This document shows positions 1-7,178 of a stretch of 48,155 bases of DNA, piece by piece. The position numbers were made by a program, and so were the translations under genes. The notes beneath the pieces were generated by a model. That model did no database searches. It saw only the letters and a program-made list of their open reading frames with translations, and was not told the DNA's origin. Source of the DNA: Polaromonas sp. (GTDB lineage: Bacteria; Pseudomonadota; Gammaproteobacteria; Burkholderiales; Burkholderiaceae_C); the NCBI GenBank assembly GCA_021731285.1, contig JAKFXR010000047.1, positions 1 through 48,155 of the forward strand, given 5' to 3'. Within the stretch, counting starts at the first letter, position 1. Every line of letters starts with the position of its first letter.

Positions 1-265
1 TTAAATGATCTCGTTTGGTGCCGTCGTCATAAGTCACAGTCGTTACAAATCGGGGGAAATCTATATCAGCTGCAGCCGTTTCGGCAGCAAGCCAGCTGTG
101 CTGCCATGCTTTAAAGGCGTCTTTGCCCGCGAGAAAGTGCTCCATGCAAGCATCCCGCCACTGACGGCGCGTGAATACCCCATCCGGGCCGTACCCGATT
201 TCGTTGAGGTCGTGCACCTTAATATTGACGACCTTCTTCTGTGACTGGGTAGGCATGTTGCTCAT
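1..265 (-). CDS. Partial uncharacterised protein, runs off left edge
   Basis: An open frame of 88 codons starts at ATG 265 (a second in-frame ATG is at 256) and has no stop before base 1, so its C-terminus lies outside the window. The visible product is soluble and hydrophilic, with Trp/His-rich stretches such as RRQWRDACMEHF and KAWQHSWLAAE and no signal peptide or membrane segment. I do not recognise the family. The Shine-Dalgarno is weak; a GATGAG lies just before the second ATG, which could be the true start. It is divergent from mpl. A frame on the opposite strand (5-244) is the alternative reading, but it looks less protein-like. Confidence 0.4.
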   Translation of the reverse strand, partial: MSNMPTQSQKKVVNIKVHDLNEIGYGPDGVFTRRQWRDACMEHFLAGKDAFKAWQHSWLAAETAAADIDFPRFVTTVTYDDGTKRDHL

Positions 266-349
266 CGGTCAAGTGTAAGTAAACACCGGCATATTAAAAG
301 CTTTGCTCCCGCGTGAAAGGGCGACGGTCCTGCCCTCCTAAAATACTGC

Positions 350-1765
350 ATGCACATACATATTCTGGGGATTTGCGGAACCTTCATGGGAGGGCTGGCG
401 GCGCTGGCCCGCGAGGCGGGGCACAAAGTGACTGGCTGCGATACCGGCGTCTACCCGCCCATGAGTGATCAGTTGCGCGGCCTGGGTATCGAATTGATCG
501 AAGGTTATGGCGCGGACCAGCTGGCTTACCGGCCCGACGTCTTTGTGGTGGGCAACGTCGTGTCTCGCGCGCATGACAGCGGCGGAAAGCCCAAATACCC
601 CTTGATGGAAGCCATTCTGGACGCTGGCCTGCCTTACACCAGTGGTCCGCAATGGCTGTCGGGCCATGTGCTGCACCACCCCACACACCACCCCACCGGG
701 CCGCGCCACGTGATGGCTGTGGCCGGCACCCACGGCAAAACAACCACCACGGCCATGCTGGCGTGGATTCTGGAGTCCGCCGGCCTGGAGCCGGGCTTTC
801 TGGTCGGCGGCGTGCCGCTCAACTTTGGCGTGTCGGCCCGGCTGGGCGCGGGCAACACCTTTGTCATCGAAGCCGATGAATACGACACTGCCTTTTTCGA
901 CAAGCGCAGCAAGTTTGTGCACTACCGGCCGCGCACCGCCATCCTGAATAACCTGGAGTTCGACCACGCCGATATTTTTGATGATCTGGCCAGCATTGAG
1001 CGCCAGTTCCATCATCTGGTTCGCACCGTGCCATCGACCGGCCGGATCGTCGCCAATGCCAGAGAAACCAGCCTCGAACGGGTTCTGGCGCTGGGCTGCT
1101 GGAGTGAGCGGATACTTTTCGGCCAAGCCTCTGCCGGAGGATTTTCTGCGCAGGGAGAGCCCGCTGCTTTTGACGTGATGAAGGACGGGCGCAAAGTCGC
1201 CCGCGTGCAATGGAACATCAGCGGCGTACACAACCAGCTCAACGCCCTGGCGGCCATTGCGGCAGCCGAACACGTGGGGGTCGATCCGCAGGTGGCCGCC
1301 GACGCACTTGCGGAGTTCCAGAACGTCAAGCGGCGCATGGAGGTCCGCGGGCTGGTGCAGCGCCACGGGGGAACCATCACCGTGTATGACGATTTTGCCC
1401 ACCATCCCACCGCCATCGAGACAACCATAGACGGCCTGCGCCGGCAGCTGAGCGGCAACAGCCAGCGCATCCTGGCCATTTTCGAGCCTCGCAGCAACAC
1501 CATGAAGCTGGGCACCATGATGGCGCAACTGCCGGGCAGCCTGGCACAGGCCGATCTGGCCTTCTGCCACGCGGGCGGCCTCGACTGGGACGCCCGCGCC
1601 GTGCTGGCGCCCATGGGCACGCGGGCGCAGGTGGCGGACAGCATTGATGAACTGGTGCGCCAGGTTGCCTCAGCCGCCAGGCCGGGCGACCATTTGCTGT
1701 GCATGAGCAATGGCGGCTTTGGCGGCATTCATGCGAAGTTGCTGGAAGCCCTGAAGCTCGGTTGA
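350..1765 (+). CDS. mpl: UDP-N-acetylmuramate:L-Ala-gamma-D-Glu-meso-DAP ligase
   Basis: A 471-residue Mur-ligase family enzyme that attaches the recycled tripeptide L-Ala-D-Glu-meso-DAP to UDP-MurNAc in the cytoplasm, returning cell-wall fragments to precursor synthesis. The N-terminal nucleotide-binding motif HILGICGTFMGGLA is typical of Mpl; MurC has a GLGGSGM form at this place. The ATP P-loop [12 protein letters not shown] lies near residues 125-136, EADEYDTAFFDKRSKF near 175 and the DDFAHHPTAI motif near 345. Length matches the family. ATG 350 directly precedes the conserved Rossmann start; I see no strong Shine-Dalgarno. It stands alone on the plus strand, convergent with the gene at 1882-2916. 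Confidence 0.95.
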   Translation: MHIHILGICGTFMGGLAALAREAGHKVTGCDTGVYPPMSDQLRGLGIELIEGYGADQLAYRPDVFVVGNVVSRAHDSGGKPKYPLMEAILDAGLPYTSGPQWLSGHVLHHPTHHPTGPRHVMAVAGTHGKTTTTAMLAWILESAGLEPGFLVGGVPLNFGVSARLGAGNTFVIEADEYDTAFFDKRSKFVHYRPRTAILNNLEFDHADIFDDLASIERQFHHLVRTVPSTGRIVANARETSLERVLALGCWSERILFGQASAGGFSAQGEPAAFDVMKDGRKVARVQWNISGVHNQLNALAAIAAAEHVGVDPQVAADALAEFQNVKRRMEVRGLVQRHGGTITVYDDFAHHPTAIETTIDGLRRQLSGNSQRILAIFEPRSNTMKLGTMMAQLPGSLAQADLAFCHAGGLDWDARAVLAPMGTRAQVADSIDELVRQVASAARPGDHLLCMSNGGFGGIHAKLLEALKLG

Positions 1766-1768
1766 TTT

Positions 1769-1809
1769 ACTATATTTTTTATAGCAAACCTTTCCCGTTG
1801 TCAAAGGGC
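1769..1809 (+). repeat. 41-nt dispersed element, copy A (after mpl)
   Basis: The motif is ACTA-N9-TAGC-N17-AAAGGGC, starting 3 nt after the mpl stop codon. It differs from the family motif only in its first base (A for G). The ACTA/TAGC arms flank an AT-rich spacer. It is one of eight copies in this window sharing the same internal spacing. Confidence 0.8.
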
Positions 1810-1821
1810 CAACGCTTAAAA

Positions 1822-1839
1822 CACCTCATAAAAGAGGTG
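1822..1839 (-). terminator. Candidate weak terminator of the gene at 1882-2916
   Basis: CACCTC and GAGGTG form a 6-bp stem with a 6-nt loop. On the minus strand the stem is followed by TTTT (1818-1821), about 40 nt beyond the stop codon of the minus-strand gene ending at 1882. It lies between two convergent genes, where a terminator is expected. The short stem and short T-run make this a moderate call. Confidence 0.4.
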
Positions 1840-1849
1840 ACAACCAGAA

Positions 1850-1880
1850 CCACAGCCAGGCCACAGCCAGGCCACAGCAG
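1850..1880. repeat. Tandem 11-bp repeat, 2.8 units
   Basis: The unit CCACAGCCAGG occurs at 1850-1860 and 1861-1871, followed by a partial unit at 1872-1880. It lies in the mpl 3' intergenic region, next to the stop codon of the minus-strand gene at 1882. Probably a slippage product with no assigned role. Confidence 0.8.
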
Positions 1881-1881
1881 A

Positions 1882-2916
1882 TTACTTCGGCCCGAGTTGC
1901 ACCGGTGCCGTCAAATCAACGGTCATGCGGGGATACGGCTGCTGCATTGGGCCGGAGCTTGCCTCCCGGGAGAAACTTCCGGCGACGCTGTTGGGCGAGT
2001 TGACCGGCAAGGTTTCCCTGCGGGCAGCAAAGCCGCCCGTGCCGGCCTTGTCTGCCGTCGTGGTGACAGATCCGGCGAAGTAAAGGCTGGCCAGATCACG
2101 GCCCAGTTGCGCCGGTGCCAGTCCGGTACGCCGCTGCAGGGCATCAAAGCCCACGGCTTCAATCGACAGTTCGCGCAACAACACCAGTTGCGAGTCCTTC
2201 AGCCAGCGCGTCGGCACGCCGGGCGCGCGACGAAAATACACAGGCCTGCTGCGGTAACGCGGCGGCAACACATCGCGCACCGTGCGCTGCGCATAGACCC
2301 ATCTGAGCTGGGCGAGGCTGCTGGGTTGAAAGTGGGCAGGGATGTCATTGCCCAAACGCGGCCGGCTTTCCCAACGCGCCAGTTCAAAATCGACCGGGTC
2401 GGTGGCCGGCGCCATGCCGATACGCCATTCGTAAAAATCCATCACAGCCAGAAGCTGACCCTTGTGGCTGACATGGTAGATGCCCGGCTGCAACTGGCTC
2501 TCTCGGGCGATCAGTTGCCCGCCGAGCACAAACTGGCAGCGCAAGGGTCGCAGCCAGCCCTCGAACTGCTGCAATACCTTGTGCACATCAGCATCCGAGT
2601 CGAGAGCAAACGTGCAGGCTGGCTCAAAATCGGAACGGGCCAGAGGCAGGGAAAAGGCGACGGGCCGGTCAACTTCGCTCAGGTTGAGCTGCGTGGCCCT
2701 TTCCGTCGGCTGACCCGCCAGGATCTTCACGGTGCCCGCATGCATGAGGCGGCTTTTCTCGCCGCTCACCAGCCAGGCGTCTGCTTCTGCGAAAGGCCCA
2801 ACACGCCAGATCGGAGAGGCTTTGGGCAAGCGGTCCAGCAAGGCGTTCAGGTGCTCACGCTGCGCGCCGCTAAACCCGGCCAGGCCCAAGCACAGAACAG
2901 GCTGCTCAAAGGACAT
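1882..2916 (-). CDS. Uncharacterised 344-residue protein
   Basis: A long cytoplasmic-looking protein without signal peptide or membrane segment. The start at ATG 2916 (MSFEQPVLCLG) is chosen because a GAGG Shine-Dalgarno lies just upstream; the frame is open further upstream, but that part is Cys/Arg-rich and unlike a real N-terminus. A region near residues 265-300 (LRELSIEAVGFDALQRRTGL) reads like a helix-turn-helix or winged-helix segment, but that is only an impression. The last ~50 residues are Ser/Pro/Gly-rich and probably disordered. I do not recognise the family. It lies 101 nt downstream of aroG on the same strand and may be co-transcribed with it. Confidence 0.7.
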   Translation of the reverse strand: MSFEQPVLCLGLAGFSGAQREHLNALLDRLPKASPIWRVGPFAEADAWLVSGEKSRLMHAGTVKILAGQPTERATQLNLSEVDRPVAFSLPLARSDFEPACTFALDSDADVHKVLQQFEGWLRPLRCQFVLGGQLIARESQLQPGIYHVSHKGQLLAVMDFYEWRIGMAPATDPVDFELARWESRPRLGNDIPAHFQPSSLAQLRWVYAQRTVRDVLPPRYRSRPVYFRRAPGVPTRWLKDSQLVLLRELSIEAVGFDALQRRTGLAPAQLGRDLASLYFAGSVTTTADKAGTGGFAARRETLPVNSPNSVAGSFSREASSGPMQQPYPRMTVDLTAPVQLGPK

Positions 2917-3017
2917 GTTGCCTCGTGAAGAATGAAACCGCCTCCAGCCGCACGTACACCAGCCTGGAGACGAAAACGCACACTTTAGCACCGCCTGCCG
3001 CTCAGGCGGCCGAAAAA

Positions 3018-4142
3018 CTAGCGAGCGCGCCTGGTCCTGACCGCATCTGACAACACTTCGAGTGCGTCGGTCGAATCTTCCCAGCTGATGCAGGCGTCGG
3101 TGATGCTTTTTCCATATTCCAGCGCCTGGGCGTCGTCCTTGCCCGGCGTGAATTTCTGCGCGCCGGGCTTGAGGTGGCTCTCAATCATCAGCCCAAACAC
3201 ATGGCGTGAACCGCCGGCGATTTGCGTTGCAATGTCACGCGCCACTTCACGCTGCTTTTCGTGCTGCTTGGAGCTGTTGGCGTGGCTGCAATCGACCATC
3301 AGTGTCGCCGGCAGTTTGGACGCCTCCAGCTCCTTGCAGGCCGCGGCCACGCTGGCCGCGTCGTAATTGGGTGCCTTGCCGCCGCGCAAAATCACGTGGC
3401 AGTCCTTGTTGCCTTTGGTTTGCACCACAGCCACCTGCCCGTTTTTATGCACCGACAGGAAATGGTGGCCGCGGGCTGCCGCCTGAATGGCGTCGGTGGC
3501 AATGCGGATGTTGCCATCGGTACCGTTTTTGAAGCCAATCGGCGCCGACAGGCCGGAGGCCAGTTCCCGGTGCACCTGGCTTTCGGTCGTGCGTGCGCCA
3601 ATCGCCCCCCAGGCGATCAGGTCACCGATGTACTGCGGCGAAATCACATCCAGAAACTCGCTGCCGGCCGGAAGCCCGAGGCGGTTGATCTCGATCAGCA
3701 ACTGGCGCGCGATGCGCAGGCCTTCGTCGATGCGGAATGTCTCGTCAAGGTAGGGGTCATTGATCAACCCTTTCCAGCCCACCGTGGTGCGCGGCTTCTC
3801 AAAATAGACACGCATCACGATTTCCAGCGTCCCGGTGTATTTTTTGCGTTGCTCCGCCAGACGCCGGGCGTATTCCAGCGCCGCCGCGGGGTCATGGATG
3901 GAGCACGGGCCCATGACCACCAGCAGGCGGTCGTCCTTGCCAGCCATGATGTTGTGGATGTTCTTGCGGGTTTGCGTGATCAGCGACTCAACGGTGGTGC
4001 CGCTGATCGGGAAAAAGCGGATCAAATGCTCGGGAGGTGGCAACACGGTGATGTCCTTGATGCGTTCGTCGTCGGTTTCGCTGGTCTTGTCGACGGGTCT
4101 CGCATACCAGGCGTCGCTGGTCGGGGTGGTTTTGGCATTCAT
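3018..4142 (-). CDS. aroG: 3-deoxy-7-phosphoheptulonate (DAHP) synthase, class I
   Basis: Condenses phosphoenolpyruvate with erythrose 4-phosphate to DAHP, the first step of the shikimate pathway to Phe, Tyr and Trp. The 374-residue product carries the class I AroFGH hallmarks: PEHLIRFFPIS in the N-terminal regulatory arm, VVMGPCSIHDPAAA, KPRTTVGWKGLINDP, GARTTESQVHRELASGLSAPIGFKNGTDG, and MVDCSHANSSK, which includes metal and substrate ligands. The start is ATG 4142, preceded by AGGAAG at good spacing. The upstream in-frame extension passes through a terminator hairpin and is not protein-like. Expression is very probably controlled by the leader peptide and attenuator at 4202-4334. Which aromatic acid inhibits the enzyme cannot be read from sequence alone, so the symbol aroG is by family. 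Confidence 0.95.
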   Translation of the reverse strand: MNAKTTPTSDAWYARPVDKTSETDDERIKDITVLPPPEHLIRFFPISGTTVESLITQTRKNIHNIMAGKDDRLLVVMGPCSIHDPAAALEYARRLAEQRKKYTGTLEIVMRVYFEKPRTTVGWKGLINDPYLDETFRIDEGLRIARQLLIEINRLGLPAGSEFLDVISPQYIGDLIAWGAIGARTTESQVHRELASGLSAPIGFKNGTDGNIRIATDAIQAAARGHHFLSVHKNGQVAVVQTKGNKDCHVILRGGKAPNYDAASVAAACKELEASKLPATLMVDCSHANSSKQHEKQREVARDIATQIAGGSRHVFGLMIESHLKPGAQKFTPGKDDAQALEYGKSITDACISWEDSTDALEVLSDAVRTRRAR

Positions 4143-4201
4143 GGCGGGCTTCCTTTGGAACGAATCAAACAGATCACAAACAAATCGAAAATGAGCAGAA
4201 C

Positions 4202-4232
4202 AAAAAAAAACCGCCGGTTGCCCGGCGGTTTT
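4202..4232 (-). terminator. Intrinsic terminator (attenuator) ahead of aroG
   Basis: On the minus strand AAAACCGCCGG (4232-4222) pairs perfectly with CCGGCGGTTTT (4217-4207) around a GCAA loop, followed by a run of nine T (4210-4202). This is a strong rho-independent terminator placed 60 nt before the aroG start and about 28 nt after the stop codon of an aromatic-rich leader peptide. Its position inside the aroG leader, rather than after the upstream gene, makes it an attenuator. Confidence 0.9.
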
Positions 4233-4285
4233 CAAGATTCTTGTAAGGTACTTTTCTGCTTACGCGAAGATCTCTCTACCGCCGG
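4222..4285 (-). promoter_or_regulatory. Predicted antiterminator helix of the aroG attenuator
   Basis: CCGGCGGT inside the leader-peptide reading frame (4285-4278) is complementary over 8 bp to ACCGCCGG (4229-4222), the 5' arm of the terminator. The leader segment and the terminator 3' arm both carry CCGGCGG, so they compete for the same partner. A ribosome stalled on the aromatic codons just upstream (4319-4296) would leave the first segment free to pair and block termination. A ribosome moving on to the stop codon would disrupt that pairing. The pairing is seen in the sequence; the switching behaviour is inferred. Confidence 0.75.
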
Positions 4286-4334
4286 AGGCGCGTGAGAACC
4301 AAAAGTACGCAAAATAAAACTTCGCAGATGTCAT
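4260..4334 (-). CDS. Aromatic-rich leader peptide controlling aroG
   Basis: A 24-codon frame from ATG 4334 to TAA 4260 begins MTSAK and then carries FYFAYFWF: four Phe, two Tyr and one Trp codon within eight codons. It ends 117 nt before the aroG start and is followed by an intrinsic terminator. This arrangement matches the leader peptides of attenuated amino-acid operons. Having codons for all three aromatic acids fits DAHP synthase, which feeds all three pathways. The Shine-Dalgarno is poor (CAGG only 2 nt from the ATG); a possible promoter at 4342-4370 would start the transcript close to the ATG, so the leader could be translated without a leader sequence. Confidence 0.85.
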   Translation of the reverse strand: MTSAKFYFAYFWFSRASGGREIFA

Positions 4335-4341
4335 GGCCTGA

Positions 4342-4370
4342 AATGTAGCACATGACCGCCCGGCAGCCAA
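4342..4370 (-). promoter_or_regulatory. Candidate sigma-70 promoter for the aroG leader
   Basis: TTGGCT (4370-4365), a 17-nt spacer and TACATT (4347-4342) on the minus strand resemble -35 and -10 boxes. Initiation would fall about 7 nt after the -10 box, next to the leader ATG at 4334. Neither box is a perfect match and no transcript data exist. Confidence 0.35.
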
Positions 4371-4397
4371 AGCGGTGATATCTCTATGCCAGCCGGG

Positions 4398-4480
4398 GCC
4401 GCGGGTCTGGCTCTGCCAGCCCGCAGGCGCAGCGCCCCCTCGGGGGGCAGCGCAGTACACGAAGTGACAAGCGTGGGGGC
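4398..4480 (-). repeat. GC-rich ~84-bp dispersed repeat, copy 1
   Basis: The reverse complement reads GCCCCCACGCTTGTCACTTC and continues through a CCCCCGAGGGGG palindrome core, then GCGCTGCGCCTGCGGGC and CAGAGCCAGACCCGCGGC. It closely matches copies at 14561-14646, 43507-43591 and 43601-43686. It sits between the gene ending at 4486 and the aroG leader. Confidence 0.85.
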
Positions 4481-4485
4481 TATGC

Positions 4486-5061
4486 CTACCCCCGCAGCTT
4501 CTCCCACCAGCGCCTGGCCCGTTGCACGCGTGACTCGTCCAGAGCGCCGGATACAGACTCCACCGCTTCGCGTCCGCACACCTGCTCATACATGTCGATC
4601 AGCAGCATGCCTTCGCCCAGGGTCCGCCAGGCCACGAGTTCGAAGTCCTCAAAGTTGACAATCTGTTTGACGGCCGGGTCGGCCAGTTCCTGCTGATTGG
4701 CCGTCAGCAGCCACTGGCCAATCAGCACCCGGAAGTTGTTGAGCGCCGTCAGATAAGACGCGTATTCGTACAGACCGCGCCAGGTCGGCGTCAGGCTGAT
4801 CACCAGCGCGCGGTGCTCGCGCAAAATGGTCATCAAATCCATCAGGGGCGCGGCCAGCGCGGCGGGCTCCGGTGCGGTTTTCAGATGCGCCAGCACAGAC
4901 TCAATGTTCACCGACAAGCCCGCCATGCCGTCGGCCAGCTGCAACGACTCCTCGTCGGCCATGGCCGAACGCAGAAAGTGGCTCAGCTCGCCAAAATTCT
5001 GGATGCTGGGAAGGTGCGTCGCCGGATCCAGCGGCAGGCGGGAGGCGGGGCCGGTGGTCAT
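4486..5061 (-). CDS. Uncharacterised 191-residue protein
   Basis: A soluble, mostly helical-looking protein starting MTTGPASRLPLDPATHLPS at ATG 5061, 34 nt downstream of tldD on the same strand. The middle contains LMDLMTILREHRALVISLTP and WRGLYEYASYLTALNNFRVL; the C-terminus has a Trp/Arg cluster (RVQRARRWWEKLRG). There is no signal peptide and no motif I recognise. The spacing suggests co-transcription with tldD. The stop codon is only 5 nt from repeat copy 1, which may mark the transcript end. Confidence 0.75.
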   Translation of the reverse strand: MTTGPASRLPLDPATHLPSIQNFGELSHFLRSAMADEESLQLADGMAGLSVNIESVLAHLKTAPEPAALAAPLMDLMTILREHRALVISLTPTWRGLYEYASYLTALNNFRVLIGQWLLTANQQELADPAVKQIVNFEDFELVAWRTLGEGMLLIDMYEQVCGREAVESVSGALDESRVQRARRWWEKLRG

Positions 5062-5095
5062 GCTTTGGCCTGCACGTCAGTTCGCCTGCGAAAGC

Positions 5096-6631
5096 TCAGG
5101 CGGTACCGCCCACGGTCAGACCGTCAATGCGCAACGTGGGCTGGCCAACGCCCACCGGCACGCTCTGGCCTTCCTTGCCGCAGGTCCCAACTCCGCTGTC
5201 AAGCTGCATGTCATTGGCAATCATGGTGACGCGGGTCAAAGCGTCCGGACCGTTGCCGACAATGGTGGCGCCCTTCACGGGATACAGGATTTTCCCGTTC
5301 TCCACCCAGAAGGCCTCGCTCGCAGAAAACACAAACTTGCCCGAGGTGATGTCCACTTGCCCACCGCCGAAGTTGGTGGCATACAGGCCCTTCTTGATGC
5401 TGGCGACAATTTCTTCGGGCGCCTTGTCACCGCCCAGCATGTAGGTATTGGTCATGCGCGGCATCGGCACATGGGCATAACTTTCTCGCCTGCCGTTGCC
5501 GGTGGGCTTGACGCCAGACAGGCGCGCGTTGAGCGAGTCCTGGATGTAGCCTTTCAAAATACCGTCTTCGATCAGCACGTTGCGCTGGCTGGCATGGCCT
5601 TCGTCGTCCACGTTGAGTGAACCGCGGCGGTCGGCAATCGTGCCGTCGTCCAGCACAGTGACACCCTTGGCCGCCACCCGTTGTCCAATACGTCCAGAAA
5701 ACGCGCTCGATCCCTTGCGGTTGAAATCGCCCTCCAGGCCATGGCCAATGGCCTCGTGCAGCAGGATGCCCGGCCAACCGGGACCAAGCACCACGGTCAT
5801 TTCACCGGCAGGCGCAGGGCGCGCATCCAGATTGGTCAGCGCGGCGGTGACCGCATCGTTGACGTACTGGGTGATCTGGGCTTCATCAAAATAAGCCAGG
5901 CCGAAACGTCCGCCGCCGCCGCCAGAGCCCATCTCGCGGCGGCTCACGCCGGCAACCTTCTGCTCGGCGATGACCGTCACACTCAGGCGCACCAGAGGCC
6001 GCACATCGGCTGCCAGCGTGCCGTCGGCGCGCGCCACCATTACCACGTCGTATTCGCTGGCCAGCCCGGCCATCACCTGCACAATGCGCGGGTCTTTGGC
6101 CTTGGCCAGTTTTTCCACCCTCTCGAGCAGCTTGACCTTGGCGGTGCTGTCGAGCGTGGCGATGGGGTCCAGATCCCTGTAAAGCGAGCGGCCAGCAGCC
6201 ACTTTTCGCGCGCCGACTTTGGCGCGGCCCGACCGGGTGTCTGCCGAGATGGTGCGCACGGTACGCGCCGCGTCCAGCAGGGAAGCTTCGGAGATATCGT
6301 CGGAGTAGGCAAACGCGGTTTTTTCGCCGCTGACGGCCCGCACTCCCACACCCTGGTCGATGCTGAAAGAGCCGGTTTTGACAATGCCTTCTTCCAGGCT
6401 CCAGCCTTCGCTGCGCGTGTACTGGAAATACAGATCGGCATCGTCCACGCCATGGGAGGTGATTTCACCCAGGGCGCGGTTCAGATGCGCTTCCGTCAGG
6501 CCAAAAGGCGCCAGCAACAGCTTTTGCGCGATGGCAAGACGACCCGAGGTGGATTCCGAAGTCGGGCGGGCTGCGGCGGCAGCCGGGGCGGACTTGCGCG
6601 CCGATGCCACCGTGGATTTGAGTGAGGTCAT
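5096..6631 (-). CDS. tldD: Metalloprotease TldD
   Basis: A 511-residue TldD/PmbA-family zinc metalloprotease; in enterobacteria TldD acts with TldE (PmbA) in processing peptides such as microcin B17 and in CcdA turnover. The metal-binding HExxxH motif is HEAIGHGLEGDF near residue 292. Other family blocks are DLYFQYTRSEGWSLEEGIVK near the N-terminus and the C-terminal GTCGKEGQSVPVGVGQPTLRI. The start at ATG 6631 (MTSLKSTVASARK) gives an Ala-rich N-terminal arm of about 40 residues. The partner tldE is not in the window, which is usual because the two are often unlinked. Confidence 0.95.
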   Translation of the reverse strand: MTSLKSTVASARKSAPAAAAARPTSESTSGRLAIAQKLLLAPFGLTEAHLNRALGEITSHGVDDADLYFQYTRSEGWSLEEGIVKTGSFSIDQGVGVRAVSGEKTAFAYSDDISEASLLDAARTVRTISADTRSGRAKVGARKVAAGRSLYRDLDPIATLDSTAKVKLLERVEKLAKAKDPRIVQVMAGLASEYDVVMVARADGTLAADVRPLVRLSVTVIAEQKVAGVSRREMGSGGGGGRFGLAYFDEAQITQYVNDAVTAALTNLDARPAPAGEMTVVLGPGWPGILLHEAIGHGLEGDFNRKGSSAFSGRIGQRVAAKGVTVLDDGTIADRRGSLNVDDEGHASQRNVLIEDGILKGYIQDSLNARLSGVKPTGNGRRESYAHVPMPRMTNTYMLGGDKAPEEIVASIKKGLYATNFGGGQVDITSGKFVFSASEAFWVENGKILYPVKGATIVGNGPDALTRVTMIANDMQLDSGVGTCGKEGQSVPVGVGQPTLRIDGLTVGGTA

Positions 6632-6728
6632 GCGGTCATTGTAGGCAGTCTGCCCCGACCCCGCCCCTGCAAGGCTTCTGTCACCGGGACAGGCAGACGC
6701 CCAAAACACCCGCCACTTCAGGCGGTGA

Positions 6729-7064
6729 TCAGGCGCTCAGATCGCTGGTCGCCGCACCCGGCCCGTTGGTTTTGCACGATTCGATGCCGTTGTCGCGCGC
6801 GGAGGCGCTGGCGTACATCTGGCTCTGGCCGATCACCTGGTTGTTGCCGGCACGCAGGGTGAAATAGGGCGACCCGTCCTTGCCGTCAAGACGCACATAC
6901 CTGGCCTCATCCGCGGCATTTTTTTTGACCGATTCAATGCCTGCGAGGGCGCTGGACTTGGTGTCGTACATCTCGCTGGCCAGAATGGTCTGCCCATTGC
7001 CCGCCAGCAAGGAGAAGAAATACTTGTCGTTTTTGGATTTCTTGAGTTCGAATTTGCCAGCCAT
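6729..7064 (-). CDS. YegP/UPF0339 (DUF1508) family protein
   Basis: A 111-residue protein made of two tandem copies of the ~50-residue DUF1508 repeat. The first half has FELKKSKNDKYFFSLLAGNG, then SEMYDTKSSALAGIESVKKNA; the second has YFTLRAGNNQVIGQSQMYAS and ARDNGIESCKTNGP. Family members are small cytoplasmic beta-rich proteins of unknown molecular role. ATG 7064 has a good upstream AGGAGAG. It lies 97 nt upstream of tldD on the same strand. Confidence 0.92.
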   Translation of the reverse strand: MAGKFELKKSKNDKYFFSLLAGNGQTILASEMYDTKSSALAGIESVKKNAADEARYVRLDGKDGSPYFTLRAGNNQVIGQSQMYASASARDNGIESCKTNGPGAATSDLSA

Positions 7065-7178
7065 CAGGACTCTCCTAGAGAAAAAGGGACTACAAGCGCT
7101 TGCCCTTCTTTATAGCCGACCCCGAGCGGGAGCGCAAGAACTTGTTCCTGAGTTTCCTGCGTCGCTACTCGGCACGAC

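Noticed and set aside
5-244. A 79-codon plus-strand frame at the left edge.
   Set aside because: The overlapping minus-strand frame is longer, open to the edge and more like a soluble protein. Neither is certain.
1699-2928. A 409-codon plus-strand frame opposite the uncharacterised gene at 1882-2916.
   Set aside because: It begins inside mpl, crosses a repeat element and has no protein-like features; the minus-strand frame has a ribosome-binding site and a better composition.
3018-4235. A longer aroG product starting 31 codons upstream, with a Phe-rich N-terminus.
   Set aside because: The extension is encoded by the terminator hairpin and the following T-rich tract; ATG 4142 has a proper Shine-Dalgarno and matches family length.
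7100-7140. TTTATAGCCGACC near the yegP start, resembling an element arm.
   Set aside because: No GCTA partner at the fixed 9-nt spacing and no GGGC block.
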